A stretch of DNA of 64,000 nucleotides from UBA7332 sp051652645. Lineage in GTDB: Bacteria; Bacteroidota; Bacteroidia; Bacteroidales; UBA7332. Under the pieces are notes generated by a model. It was not told the DNA's origin. It was given only the letters and a program-made list of their open reading frames with translations, and did no database searches. Of the stretch, positions 18,159-27,881 are shown piece by piece (within the stretch, counting starts at the first letter, position 1; every line of letters starts with the position of its first letter). The stretch lies in NCBI GenBank assembly GCA_051652645.1, contig JBOFUP010000072.1:18670-82669 (forward strand). Reading direction: 5' to 3'. Both the position numbers and the translations under genes were made by a program.

Positions 18159-20345
18159 ATGAATAAACAAAATATAACTAAAAGGAAATACACATCAAAT
18201 AGTAGCCACAGAGAACTACTATATTTTTACATATCTGAGCTGATAATAAAAAGTACAGATACCCATAAATTATATGAAGAGTTCTATAATCATACCCAAG
18301 CTGCAAGCATGATATTCGGCCATGGACAAGATGGAATAGAATATACTGTAAGAATCTTAGATAATTATGGGGTAGAGTTTTTTGAATATAAAGATAGTGG
18401 AGCAAAAAATAGTCACTTCAGACCAAGGATGTCAGAACTAATTGAGCATCACCCAGAAATATTCAACACTAATAGTATACACCAATCATTTAAGGAAGAG
18501 ATAATCAAAGCGCTTAATGACGAAAGAAGGTATGCAATAAAGAACTTGCGAAACAACTGGATAAACATAACAGATATAGAAAAAACAGTCAAAGATAAAG
18601 GGAGAAATATATACTCTGCTAGAATAGATACTGAAGATGATGATCAAGTAATTAATTTACTTGAAGACATGAAAGTTAAAATCAAAATACTAAATAATAA
18701 ATATGAGATAACAGTTCTTGAGTTTGACCCAAAAGAGAATACTCTTATTTTTAGATGCTCTGATGATCTAAAACACAAAAAAGGGGCAATTGAAATAAAT
18801 TGTATATTCCTAATTGACAAGCTTCTTGATTGCATATCAAATACCACATTGGATCACTCAATATTTAGAGGACTATTCGAAAACAAAATCCCTCAGTTAG
18901 ACCTAGAGTTTAATGATCATATTATTTGTAAGGGATTAGACGATAAACAATCCGAGGCTATAATCTACTCTCTAAAAAATGGAATATCATACATCTGGGG
19001 CCCACCTGGCACTGGCAAATCTCACACCCTTTCATCTCTTCTAGTCAATCTGATGCAAACAAATGAGAGAACTTTAGTCTGCTCAATTGCTAATGTTGCT
19101 GTTAATAGCCTTGCAAACAAATTTGTTGATAGAGTCGATGAGTATTCTATTATACCTCAAGTCAAAAAACTAAAGTATGGAGATGCTCTTAGAGTGGGTT
19201 TTATTAAGGATAAGAATACCATAAAAAATAGTCTATTATTTCCAAATTCAATTGAAATCAGTGAATTAAGAGATACAATAGAAAAAAAATGGGAAACCCT
19301 AGCCCAATGTGATAAAAAAGATGCTTATTACTCAGAATTGAAATCAGAGATTCATGACCATAGAAAGAAGCTAGAAGAACTAGTAAAATATCAAATCAGT
19401 GGTGCTAAAATAATATTTGCTACTTGCTCAAAATCTCTTATAGATTCCACTCTTTCAAATATGGAGTTTGATAATATTATTATTGATGAAGGAAGCATGG
19501 TGTCTATACCTTACTTATATGCATTAATAAGCAAAACTAAAAAAAGGGTTATTATTTCGGGTGACTACCGACAGTTAGGTCCTATAGCCCTTTCATCTAC
19601 TGACATGTCTGAAAAATGGCTTAAAAGAGACTTGTTTTCACTTTTGGGGAAGAATAAAAAGGATGCTAATTGTCTCAAAATGTTACAAACCCAAAGGAGG
19701 TCTGCTTGTGAGATTATTAATCTAGTAAATAAAGAATTCTATGAAAACAACCTACATACTGAGCCTAGCAAAAAACATAAATTAGCAGAAAAACCTCTAC
19801 TATTTAAATCTTCGCATGTTGAGTTTCTGGATCTTAGTCATATGCCTGAGTATAAATATGAATACACTGCTAGTCACTCTAGAATAAACAGAATCTCTAT
19901 TGAAGCAATAAAATCAATACTATTCAAACTACATACTGATTATAAAGATATTAATTCTGTTGGGATAATATCACCATATAAATCACAAGTAGGATTGATT
20001 AAGAAAGCCGTAAATGACCTAAAGAGCTGTATTGACTTTAAATTTAACATATTAGAGGGTACAGTCCATACATTCCAAGGATCAGAGTGCGATGTAATTA
20101 TATTTGATATGGTTGACTCCATAGAATGTAATAGCTCCAATACAAACTCATCAATAGGAACACTCTACAGAGGAGAATGTGGTGAAAAACTAATCAATGT
20201 TGCAATAAGTAGAGCAATAAGTAAATTGATTATTGTAGGCTGTTCTAAAGTAATGATTGAGGCAAATAAAAACAGTCAGGTCAGACAAAGTGTTAAAAGT
20301 ATAATAAAGAATGCATATCAACTATCAATAAGCAAAAACTCTTAA
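18159..20345 (+). CDS. Superfamily 1 (UPF1-like) DNA/RNA helicase
   Basis: 728 residues. Residues about 1-255 are a unique N-terminal region with no motif I recognise. The helicase core follows: Walker A GPPGTGKS (281-288), motif II DEGS (443-446, where DEAS or DEAT is usual), motif III GDYRQLGP (468-475), motif IV GIISPYKSQ (603-611), motif V TVHTFQGSE (635-643) and motif VI NVAISRA (680-686). This is the AAA_11/AAA_12 type. Such helicases are common in bacterial defence loci. A gene of unknown function starts 1 bp after its stop, so the two form one unit. Codon use is very A/T-rich compared with the core genes, which suggests transfer. Confidence 0.88.
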   Translation: MNKQNITKRKYTSNSSHRELLYFYISELIIKSTDTHKLYEEFYNHTQAASMIFGHGQDGIEYTVRILDNYGVEFFEYKDSGAKNSHFRPRMSELIEHHPEIFNTNSIHQSFKEEIIKALNDERRYAIKNLRNNWINITDIEKTVKDKGRNIYSARIDTEDDDQVINLLEDMKVKIKILNNKYEITVLEFDPKENTLIFRCSDDLKHKKGAIEINCIFLIDKLLDCISNTTLDHSIFRGLFENKIPQLDLEFNDHIICKGLDDKQSEAIIYSLKNGISYIWGPPGTGKSHTLSSLLVNLMQTNERTLVCSIANVAVNSLANKFVDRVDEYSIIPQVKKLKYGDALRVGFIKDKNTIKNSLLFPNSIEISELRDTIEKKWETLAQCDKKDAYYSELKSEIHDHRKKLEELVKYQISGAKIIFATCSKSLIDSTLSNMEFDNIIIDEGSMVSIPYLYALISKTKKRVIISGDYRQLGPIALSSTDMSEKWLKRDLFSLLGKNKKDANCLKMLQTQRRSACEIINLVNKEFYENNLHTEPSKKHKLAEKPLLFKSSHVEFLDLSHMPEYKYEYTASHSRINRISIEAIKSILFKLHTDYKDINSVGIISPYKSQVGLIKKAVNDLKSCIDFKFNILEGTVHTFQGSECDVIIFDMVDSIECNSSNTNSSIGTLYRGECGEKLINVAISRAISKLIIVGCSKVMIEANKNSQVRQSVKSIIKNAYQLSISKNS

Positions 20346-20346
20346 T

Positions 20347-21171
20347 ATGAATATCACAATTGAGTACAAAGGTCATCACAACTTGACTAGAATAACATCT
20401 GAGTTAACTTACGAACTTGAAGTGGATATAAAAAGTACGGTTGGGGATATCTTGAATATTGCTCTTGACTTTCTCATTGAAAAACATATTGAGAAAAATG
20501 GTTCTTCATCCAATAATGGAATTAGATTTGGACTATATTGGCGTATTGATATATCTTTTAATAAGAAAAGGATGATAGATTTCGATCAAGCTGAACCCTT
20601 TAGATTCTCTATGTCAGAGACTATAAATAAACAAGAACTAAAAAGTAAGATAATCAATAAGCTAATAGAAGCAACTAGTATCAACCAAAATTTAACTCTA
20701 GGTATCCTAGTAAATGCTAATTTCATTAGCACTAAACAAAAAGAGGTTAATCTCTCTAATCAAGAGGATATAGAGTTAATGAATAAATTACAAATAAAAC
20801 CAATTACCCATTTTTTTAAAAATCAAAATATCAAACCTAATAGTAGCTACTCCATTGATTTACGATTGAAAGAAGAAACTAGTGTAAAAGCATATGCTAT
20901 CTACACCATCAATTCTTTTATAATAAAAAAGCATTCTGAGATGTTAGCTAATGAGAATATAAACCTTTCAATACAAACAAAGAAAGAAAGGCAGAACCTC
21001 ATTGAGAATAAAATTGTAGTCCTAGAAAATGATAGGTATATATTCCAAGATGACTACAAACTTAATTCATATAGAATATCAGCAGAGATAATATTTGGTA
21101 GAAAAATTGAGTCACTACTAGTTTGGATTACCGAGAATAATACACAACTAAAAGATATCATCTCTAGATGA
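20347..21171 (+). CDS. Unknown protein coupled to the SF1 helicase
   Basis: 274 residues, AT-rich, starting 1 bp after the helicase stop codon. I recognise no family. It has no signal peptide or membrane segment. The N-terminal 45 residues have a strand-turn-strand-helix pattern (MNITIEYKG, then a helix from STVGDILNIALDFL) that could be a beta-grasp-like fold; this is a guess from pattern only. The middle is mixed alpha/beta and the C-terminus is basic and helical. The tight linkage points to a partner of the helicase, as target sensor or effector. Confidence 0.75.
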   Translation: MNITIEYKGHHNLTRITSELTYELEVDIKSTVGDILNIALDFLIEKHIEKNGSSSNNGIRFGLYWRIDISFNKKRMIDFDQAEPFRFSMSETINKQELKSKIINKLIEATSINQNLTLGILVNANFISTKQKEVNLSNQEDIELMNKLQIKPITHFFKNQNIKPNSSYSIDLRLKEETSVKAYAIYTINSFIIKKHSEMLANENINLSIQTKKERQNLIENKIVVLENDRYIFQDDYKLNSYRISAEIIFGRKIESLLVWITENNTQLKDIISR

Positions 21172-21190
21172 CTAATATCTCTCATGCATT

Positions 21191-21237
21191 AATAAATAAA
21201 GCAGCCTAATAATTAGTATTAGGCTGCTTTATTTATT
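21191..21237 (+). terminator. Terminator of the helicase module
   Basis: 21 bp perfect stem (21191-21211 with 21217-21237) with a 5 nt loop. It lies 20 bp after the partner gene and closes the two-gene unit. Confidence 0.85.
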
Positions 21238-21242
21238 GAGTT

Positions 21243-21410
21243 CTACTTTTTACCAATCAAAGTCTTTATTACAGCATTTCCAATCTTCTTCTCCATACCA
21301 CTTCGTGTGGTTGGAATACCAGTTGATTTAGCAACCTTTCTTTTCACCTCAGATATGCCCAGAGCTCTCTTCCAAGAGAATGATAGTCCTTTAATTCCAA
21401 ATAGTCCCAT
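21243..21410 (-). CDS. Small basic protein, 55 residues
   Basis: Starts MGLFGIKGLSFSWKRALGIS and ends KTLIGKK. It is strongly basic, with no Cys, signal peptide or clear membrane helix. The frame has good coding character: codon use like its neighbours, and a start within an A/T-rich leader. I recall similar small 'FSWKRALGIS' proteins in Bacteroidota genomes but know no function. Its stop lies 6 bp from the helicase-module terminator, which may serve both strands. Too short for ordinary gene-length cutoffs. Confidence 0.65.
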   Translation of the reverse strand: MGLFGIKGLSFSWKRALGISEVKRKVAKSTGIPTTRSGMEKKIGNAVIKTLIGKK

Positions 21411-21645
21411 AGTAATTTATTGTTTTGTGATATTAGTAAATGTCCTAACTATAAAATAATTGCTAATATATAAATTTAATCTATAAGTAGAATACAAATA
21501 TCACTATAGACAATATTATAAACAAACAAGATTAGTCTGCTGTCTAGTAAATAAATATTTGCTATAAGTATACTATATGAATTACAAAAGAGAGTTACAG
21601 CTGAGGTTATAAATCATAATGATCAAACTATCCTAGGGAAATAAT

Positions 21646-22827
21646 TCAACTCTGCTTTGTTTCACCATCAGCCTCAGCTATCTTATCTACAATCAGCGAT
21701 ATAGCTCCATCGCCCGTAACATTAGTTGCGGTACCTATACTATCCATGGCAACACATAGTGCAATCATGAGCGCTTGTTGTGTTTCGTTGAAACCCAACA
21801 TAGAGCTGAGAATACCTAAAGAGGCCATTATGGCACCACTGGGCACTCCAGGGGCAGCTACCATAGTAATACCCAACATGAAAACGAATCCTATCATTGA
21901 GGCAATTTCGACTGTTTGACCTGACATGACCATAATAGCAACGGCACCTCCTGTGATAATCATAGTACTACCAGATAGGTGTATAGTAGCACATAACGGA
22001 ACTGTAAACACAGCTATGCTCTCCTTTACTTTATTCTTAATTGTCTGAGCCAACGTAACAGGAATTGTAGCTGCACTTGATTGTGTACCCAATGCAGTAG
22101 CGTAAGCTGAAATCATATTTTTGAATAACAAAATAGGGTTGCGTTTTTGAACTACCCCAGCAATAGTATATTGTATAGATAGGATTATTACATGAAGAAT
22201 AAGGATGAGAATTATTACTTTGATAAACATACTCATAATGGTAAACACTTTTCCCGACATTGTCATATTAAGAAATATCCCGAAGATATAGAAAGGCAAA
22301 ACCGGCACTATTGCCTTGGCTATTAACATAGAGATAATCTCCTTGAAGTCAATTGCAGACCTCTTGAGTGTGTCGCCTGTAATAACAGATAGACCCAACC
22401 CAACCACGAACGAAAGCAGTAAAGCTGTCATTACATCCATAAGTGGAGGCATGGATACCTGAAAGTAAGGAGTGAGTGTGACTCCGGTATATGAAATTAA
22501 ATTATCGGATCCAGAGGTGTTGAGTATATGTGGGAAAATAAGATCGCAGGTGGCGAGTGTTAAGAATCCCGACATTAGGGTGGAGGCATAAGCAATAATT
22601 GCCGTAATAGCTAAAAGTTTTCCAGCTCCTTTTCCTAACTCTCCAATAGCAGGTGTTACTAAGCCAACTATTATCAATGGTATAGCAAAGGAAAGGAAAT
22701 TAGCAAACAGTCCATTAAAAGTCATAAACAGACGAGCAACACCAATGGGCATGAAATGTCCGAAAACAATACCAAGAATAATTGCCAGTATGACCCTCAT
22801 TAATAATGATATCTTGATCTTTTTCAT
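21646..22827 (-). CDS. Dicarboxylate/amino acid:cation symporter (DAACS family)
   Basis: Inner-membrane transporter of the glutamate/aspartate/serine:Na+ or H+ symporter family (GltP, GltT, SstT), 393 residues with about eight membrane helices and two re-entrant hairpins. The serine-rich hairpin lies in ALGTQSSAATIPVTL, and the C-terminal substrate site in VAAPGVPSGAIMASLG and DSIGTATNVTGDGA. The Ser/Thr pattern is closest to SstT-like members, so serine or threonine is as likely as glutamate. Single-gene unit. Confidence 0.88.
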   Translation of the reverse strand: MKKIKISLLMRVILAIILGIVFGHFMPIGVARLFMTFNGLFANFLSFAIPLIIVGLVTPAIGELGKGAGKLLAITAIIAYASTLMSGFLTLATCDLIFPHILNTSGSDNLISYTGVTLTPYFQVSMPPLMDVMTALLLSFVVGLGLSVITGDTLKRSAIDFKEIISMLIAKAIVPVLPFYIFGIFLNMTMSGKVFTIMSMFIKVIILILILHVIILSIQYTIAGVVQKRNPILLFKNMISAYATALGTQSSAATIPVTLAQTIKNKVKESIAVFTVPLCATIHLSGSTMIITGGAVAIMVMSGQTVEIASMIGFVFMLGITMVAAPGVPSGAIMASLGILSSMLGFNETQQALMIALCVAMDSIGTATNVTGDGAISLIVDKIAEADGETKQS

Positions 22828-23010
22828 ATAGTAGGTTTAGTCTTTCTTTATTAATAACTCTAGTGCCACTGATTATATAATGGAAAAACTAATGAAATAG
22901 TTCTTATTATTCTATTTATTACTAAAGTTTATAACCCCAATAGGTGTTTGAAAGAGAAAGCCAGAATTTGTGAATAACATAGATAGAATAAATGATAGAT
23001 ATTTGTTATT

Positions 23011-23056
23011 ACCAAACAAGAGGAATCCCCCTTGCGAAGGACTCCTCTTGTTTGGT
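23011..23056. terminator. Hairpin after asnA
   Basis: 14 bp perfect stem (23011-23024 with 23043-23056) and a partly paired 18 nt loop, 21 bp past the asnA stop. The T run is poor, so it may act as a 3'-end stabiliser as well as a terminator. Confidence 0.6.
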
Positions 23057-23076
23057 CTACAATATATAATAAAATA

Positions 23077-24111
23077 TTATTTCAGGTAAATATTTTTAGC
23101 TGCACACTCCTCAATCATATCATCACCCCAGATAGAAGATTGAACCTCCCCGATGTGAGCACAACGAAGAAAGTACATACACAATCGTGACTGCCCTATT
23201 CCCCCACCTATTGAAAGAGGTATACGATCTTCTAAAAGCTTACTATGGAAACTTAGGGTTGTACGATCTAGGGCATCTCTAAGCTCAAGTTGTTTTAACA
23301 GAGCCTCTTTATCTACTCTTATTCCCATTGAAGAGATCTCAAAGGAGTTCTCTAGAATAGGATTCCAAAGCAATATATCTCCATTTAGCCCTTGATGACC
23401 ATCTTCATTATATGTTGTCCAATCATCATAATCAGGTGCACGACCATCATGAGGTTCACCATTTGACAAATCACTCCCAATGCCTATCAAGAATACTGCT
23501 CCATACCTCTTAGTTATCTCATACTCCCTCTGCTTGGGGGTTAAATCTGGATAAATTTGCAATAGTTCTTCACTGTGAATATAAGTTATTCGCTCTGGTA
23601 ATATTGGAGTAATGTGGGGATATTTCTCATAAACTGTATTCTCAACCTTTTTGAGAATAGTGAATAATTTATCAACTATTGTTTTTAGAAAAGAGAGAGA
23701 TCGGTCATCTTGGGTGATTGTACGCTCCCAATCCCATTGATCTACATAAAGAGAGTGTATATTGTCAAGCTCCTCATCAGCGCGAATAGCATTCATATCG
23801 GTATATAGGCCATACCCTGGAGCAATTTTATATGCAGCTAGCTTTGCTCTTTTCCATTTAGCTAAGGAGTGTACCACCTCAGCATTCTTATCACCGAGGT
23901 GTTTGACTGGAAATGTAACGGCTCTTTCACTACCATTAAGATCATCATTCAATCCAGTTCCGGACAAGACAAAAAGAGGAGCTGTAACTCTTCGCAAGCA
24001 TAACTCATTTGCTAATTCTGATTCAAATCTATCTTTTATCAATTTGATAGCCTGTTCCATTGTCTCTGGCACAATAGTCGGGCGGTAATCTTTTGGAAGG
24101 AACAATCCCAT
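23077..24111 (-). CDS. asnA: Aspartate-ammonia ligase (asparagine synthetase A)
   Basis: Makes asparagine from aspartate, ammonia and ATP. It has the class II aminoacyl-tRNA synthetase fold. The chosen start (Met in MGLFLPKDY, 24111) gives 344 residues, and the N-terminus then aligns with family members; an upstream Met at 24135 would add eight residues. Conserved blocks are present: RLRRVTAPLF-like start of the core, NDDLNG, EVVHSLAKWKR, YTDMNAIRADEE, HSLYVDQWDWE, DGRAPDYDDW and the C-terminal IGGGIGQSRLCM. Single gene; a -7 box TATATTTG lies on the minus strand at 24206-24213. Confidence 0.95.
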   Translation of the reverse strand: MGLFLPKDYRPTIVPETMEQAIKLIKDRFESELANELCLRRVTAPLFVLSGTGLNDDLNGSERAVTFPVKHLGDKNAEVVHSLAKWKRAKLAAYKIAPGYGLYTDMNAIRADEELDNIHSLYVDQWDWERTITQDDRSLSFLKTIVDKLFTILKKVENTVYEKYPHITPILPERITYIHSEELLQIYPDLTPKQREYEITKRYGAVFLIGIGSDLSNGEPHDGRAPDYDDWTTYNEDGHQGLNGDILLWNPILENSFEISSMGIRVDKEALLKQLELRDALDRTTLSFHSKLLEDRIPLSIGGGIGQSRLCMYFLRCAHIGEVQSSIWGDDMIEECAAKNIYLK

Positions 24112-24205
24112 AGTTTCAAATTTTACGTTTAACATTTAGTCAACAAACAGACACACCGCAAATACAACAGTGCGCAAAACAAAGACACCTTGTGTCTATT
24201 TGCTA

Positions 24206-24213
24206 CAAATATA
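24206..24213 (-). promoter_or_regulatory. Promoter -7 box of asnA
   Basis: Reads TATATTTG on the minus strand, 94 bp before the chosen start, leaving an untranslated leader of about 85-90 nt. Confidence 0.5.
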
Positions 24214-24372
24214 AGCACTTTGCATTACACAATGATCAAGTATACATATTTTATCTATCACAAATAATACTAACAAATATCAGCTCCCCTCCTACTAAGG
24301 AAGCATCATCACATATAACTCGATGCCTATTGGTTATGATTTACTCTCTTACACCCTTTAGCTTTAAATAAT

Positions 24373-24403
24373 TTTGCACAATTGTAATGATTACATATCT
24401 TTG
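24373..24403 (+). promoter_or_regulatory. Promoter of the cytochrome c maturation operon
   Basis: TTTG at 24373-24376, a 19 bp spacer and TATCTTTG at 24396-24403: a near-ideal Bacteroidota promoter 28 bp before the ResB-like gene. Confidence 0.8.
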
Positions 24404-24431
24404 CAGCAACTATTATTGAAAAGATTTCAAG

Positions 24432-25580
24432 ATGACACAAAACAAACACTACTACACACTCTCTCTAGCCTCTTCCTTTGCCCTAACCCTTGTCGGGATG
24501 GTGCTTCACAGGACTACAAACCCCTCTATTGAGATTTGGTCTGCCCCATTAAATATCATGTTATTATTTAGCATAGTTGTAGTTGGCATCGCATTTTCTC
24601 TATATTACAGAAAGACAAAAGCTTATCGTTTTTTTACAAATACACACACAACCCTTGGTGCGTTGACCGGATTTGTTTGCCTCCTGATTATCTTGGGGAT
24701 TACTCCTCAACTTAACATCCATGAGGTTAATGAGGAGATAGGATGGGGGGAGATGATATACAGACGACTAACGACATCACTACCCTTTTCTCTCAACTTA
24801 ATATACATACTATTTATCCTGTTACTAGTTATTCTGAAGAGAAGATTCACTCTGAATTTGAGGTATATATCATTTCAATTTAACCATATTGGATTATGGT
24901 TGGCCTTGTCGGCTGGGCTATTTGGTGCGTCTGACAAGAAGGAGCACAAAATACTTCTTGAACCTAATAAGGTTATTCAGAACGGATTCACACTAAAAGG
25001 TGAAACTCAACGTCTTCCTTTCTCATTTATATTAAATGACTTCTCAATAGAAAGATATCCTGACAAGTTACTACTCCTAGCCAAAAATAAGGATGAAGTG
25101 GAAGAAAAAGGTGAGTGTGAAATACATACTTACTCATCTGAATACACCATTGGAGACATTTGCTTTAAAGCCTCGTACAATATGGATAATCATATAATCG
25201 TTGAACTTAAGGATACAATAGAGATACTAAAGAGGAATAGATCTTTAATCGAAGTGGGAGATAACATGGTATTATATAGAAATCAGGGTAAAGCGAAACA
25301 CTATTCTGCAACTTTATCTTTTGAGTATAAAAAAGAGATGCACCGAGAGAAGATTAGTGTTAATAACCCAATTATTATAGATGACTACTACATCTATCTT
25401 GAAAGTTTCGACTACAAAGAGCATTACGATACACCTAATGTGGTTTTACGTTTGGTCAAAGACCCTTGGATAGTGGTTGCTTATATTGGTTTATGGATGA
25501 TAATCATTGGGGCCTTGTTATTGATTATTGTTGGGCCCATAACACAGAACAATGCAAACCAAAATAAATTAAGAATATGA
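24432..25580 (+). CDS. ResB/Ccs1-like cytochrome c biogenesis protein
   Basis: 382 residues. Three membrane segments near the N-terminus (about 9-25, 38-57, 74-92), one at 118-136 and one at the C-terminus (about 348-370) enclose a large periplasmic domain (about 160-345). This is the ResB/CcsB-type layout of system II cytochrome c maturation, which keeps haem and apocytochrome cysteines reduced and works with CcsA. It overlaps the CcsA-like gene by 4 bp (ATGA), so translation is coupled. The family is poorly conserved in sequence; the call rests on topology and neighbour. Confidence 0.8.
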   Translation: MTQNKHYYTLSLASSFALTLVGMVLHRTTNPSIEIWSAPLNIMLLFSIVVVGIAFSLYYRKTKAYRFFTNTHTTLGALTGFVCLLIILGITPQLNIHEVNEEIGWGEMIYRRLTTSLPFSLNLIYILFILLLVILKRRFTLNLRYISFQFNHIGLWLALSAGLFGASDKKEHKILLEPNKVIQNGFTLKGETQRLPFSFILNDFSIERYPDKLLLLAKNKDEVEEKGECEIHTYSSEYTIGDICFKASYNMDNHIIVELKDTIEILKRNRSLIEVGDNMVLYRNQGKAKHYSATLSFEYKKEMHREKISVNNPIIIDDYYIYLESFDYKEHYDTPNVVLRLVKDPWIVVAYIGLWMIIIGALLLIIVGPITQNNANQNKLRI

Positions 25581-26371
25581 TAACCTGGGACTCATTTATA
25601 TATTTTGTAGTTATTACGATAATCCTACAAATAGTTGCCATGCGCAACATGTTCAGCTCAAACAATATGAAAAGAGTAATAATTCCAACCCTACTAGCCA
25701 TAGGAGTTTACTCATCATTCATACTACTGCTATGGAGCTACCTTGGGAGGCCACCTATGCGAACGATGGGAGAAACTAGATTATTATATTCTCTGTTCTT
25801 AATCGTCATTGGACTTATTACATGGATAAGAAGCAGATATAATATACTTCTTATATTCACGTTTGTACTAAGCATCGTATTTATGATTATCAACCTACTT
25901 AAACCTGAGATACATGAAAAGGAGTTGATGCCCGTGCTGAATAGTCCATGGTTTGTACCCCATGTAGTTATATATATGGTAGCATACGCCACTATAGCGT
26001 GCGCATTCGTTTTGTCTATCGTCAAACTACTCGGAATAAATAAATTCAAAACAAAAAACCTGATTAACCACTGTGACAAGCTTGTTTATGATGGAATGGG
26101 ACTACTCACAATTGGAATGATAATGGGTGCACTATGGGCCAAACAAGCATGGGGAGATTACTGGAGCTGGGATCCTAAAGAGGTTTGGGCATCAATAACA
26201 TGGATGATTGGAGTAATTTACATACACTATAGGCTAAGAGATAAAGGTAACTCAAAGAGCCCTTATATTTTAATTATTATCCTTTTCCTGTGTTTTCAAA
26301 TATGCTGGTACGGTATCAACTATCTTCCAACGGCAGCAACAAGCGTCCACACCTATATGGATATGAAATAA
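25577..26371 (+). CDS. CcsA-like haem handling/cytochrome c synthetase subunit
   Basis: 264 residues with about eight membrane helices. The tryptophan-rich WWD signature is clear: WGDYWSWDPKEVWASITW, about residues 191-208. It binds haem for attachment to CxxCH motifs. Conserved His residues flank it (HVVIYM near 129 and the C-terminal TSVHTYMD). Together with the overlapping ResB-like protein it makes a system II cytochrome c synthase; the haem protein encoded next is a likely client. Confidence 0.9.
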   Translation: MITWDSFIYFVVITIILQIVAMRNMFSSNNMKRVIIPTLLAIGVYSSFILLLWSYLGRPPMRTMGETRLLYSLFLIVIGLITWIRSRYNILLIFTFVLSIVFMIINLLKPEIHEKELMPVLNSPWFVPHVVIYMVAYATIACAFVLSIVKLLGINKFKTKNLINHCDKLVYDGMGLLTIGMIMGALWAKQAWGDYWSWDPKEVWASITWMIGVIYIHYRLRDKGNSKSPYILIIILFLCFQICWYGINYLPTAATSVHTYMDMK

Positions 26372-26407
26372 AAAGAACAATATGTCAATTTAATTATAAC
26401 CCAACTT

Positions 26408-27790
26408 ATGAAGAAAATCTTCTTGACCGTCGGTGCAATAGTAATTGCTGCTACGGGGGTGTTTGCTTATCAGCGACACACCAACACAAAAACCCTCGAA
26501 TCACTTACTTTAAACGAACAAGTAAAACACATCTTGACAAGCAATCGATGCTTAGATTGCCACTCACACTCTCCCGAACTACCGTTCTATGCTTCACTAC
26601 CTATAGCTAAGGATATTGTTGAGAAAGATGTAACGAACGGATATCGCTACATTGACCTTGAGAGCGTGATCCAAGAGATCAACAACGCAAGTGACCCTTC
26701 TGAAGTTAACATAGCAAAGATTGAACAAAGTGTAATCAATGCCTCTATGCCTCCAAAGAAGTTCACCACATTACATTGGCATAGCTCTCTCGACTCGAAC
26801 GAAAAATCCATATTAATGGAATGGGTTAAAACCAATAGAGCAAACCTATATTCTAATAGTCTAAGTGCGGAGAGTTTTTCAAACGAGGCTATATTCCCTA
26901 TTGTTGATTCAATCTCTGTGAATCCAGCCAAAGTAGCACTTGGAGCTAAACTATTCCACGACACTAGACTATCGAAAGACAATACTATCTCTTGTGCCAC
27001 GTGCCATAGTCTTGATTCGGCTGGTGTTGACAGACTTCAATTCTCTAAAGGTATAAAGGATCAAATTGGCGGTATTAATGCACCAACAGTTTTCAATGCA
27101 GCATTCCACGTAGCTCAGTTCTGGGATGGACGCTCTGCTGATTTGCAGGCTCAAGCCGGTGGTCCTCCTTTCGATATGCTAGAGATGGGGTCAACATCGT
27201 GGGATGAAATAATTGAAAAGCTATCTAAAGACAAAGCCCTGACTGCTGAATTCATCAATATATACCCAGATGGATATACAGGCGACAACATAACAGATGC
27301 TATTGCTGAGTTTGAGAAGACACTAATCACTCCTAACTCTCGTTTTGACCTTTACCTAAAAGGTGATCAAACGGCTCTTGTTGCAGATGAGATTGAAGGT
27401 TATGAACTCTTCAAGGCAAACAACTGCGCTACTTGCCACGTTGGACAAGCCATGGGTGGACAATCATTTGAATACATGGGCATAGTAGCAGACTACTTCG
27501 CTGACAGAGAGATGAAAGCCGATAGGGATATTATCAAGACAAAAGATCAAGGACACTTCAATGCCACGAACAACGAGAGCGATCTTCAAAGATTCAAGAC
27601 TCCTAGTTTAAGAAACGTTGCACTAACTGCTCCATATATGCACGATGGTACAATAAATACCCTTGAAGAAGCTACACGGATAATGCTAAAATATCAACTC
27701 GGAAAAGAGCTTCATGAAAGTGAAGTAAACAAGATTGTTAAGTTCATGCATACTTTGAACGGACAATACAATGGTAAAGAGTTGAAATGA
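26408..27790 (+). CDS. Cytochrome c peroxidase fused to an N-terminal haem-binding domain
   Basis: 460 residues. An N-terminal signal anchor (1-20) is followed by a haem-binding domain with CLDCHSH (Cys48, Cys51, His52; about 30-145). A di-haem cytochrome c peroxidase/MauG-type domain comes next, with CATCH at 196-200 and CATCH at 340-344. It probably reduces hydrogen peroxide in the periplasm with electrons from a quinol or cytochrome. The extra mono-haem domain could deliver electrons, making the protein tri-haem. It lies 36 bp after ccsA in the same transcript as its maturation factors. Confidence 0.9.
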   Translation: MKKIFLTVGAIVIAATGVFAYQRHTNTKTLESLTLNEQVKHILTSNRCLDCHSHSPELPFYASLPIAKDIVEKDVTNGYRYIDLESVIQEINNASDPSEVNIAKIEQSVINASMPPKKFTTLHWHSSLDSNEKSILMEWVKTNRANLYSNSLSAESFSNEAIFPIVDSISVNPAKVALGAKLFHDTRLSKDNTISCATCHSLDSAGVDRLQFSKGIKDQIGGINAPTVFNAAFHVAQFWDGRSADLQAQAGGPPFDMLEMGSTSWDEIIEKLSKDKALTAEFINIYPDGYTGDNITDAIAEFEKTLITPNSRFDLYLKGDQTALVADEIEGYELFKANNCATCHVGQAMGGQSFEYMGIVADYFADREMKADRDIIKTKDQGHFNATNNESDLQRFKTPSLRNVALTAPYMHDGTINTLEEATRIMLKYQLGKELHESEVNKIVKFMHTLNGQYNGKELK

Positions 27791-27832
27791 TAAATACAAG
27801 CATAAATTACCATTACTACTAGGTAAAACACA

Positions 27833-27881
27833 AAATTGCATCCCAAATAGTCTATTTAATGACTTATTTGGGATGCAATTT
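27833..27881 (+). terminator. Terminator of the cytochrome c operon
   Basis: 17 bp perfect stem (27833-27849 with 27865-27881) and a 15 nt loop, 43 bp past the peroxidase stop. Confidence 0.8.

Noticed and set aside
18178..18405. Minus-strand frame inside the helicase gene
   Set aside because: Shadow frame without homology or leader; the plus-strand helicase has all motifs.
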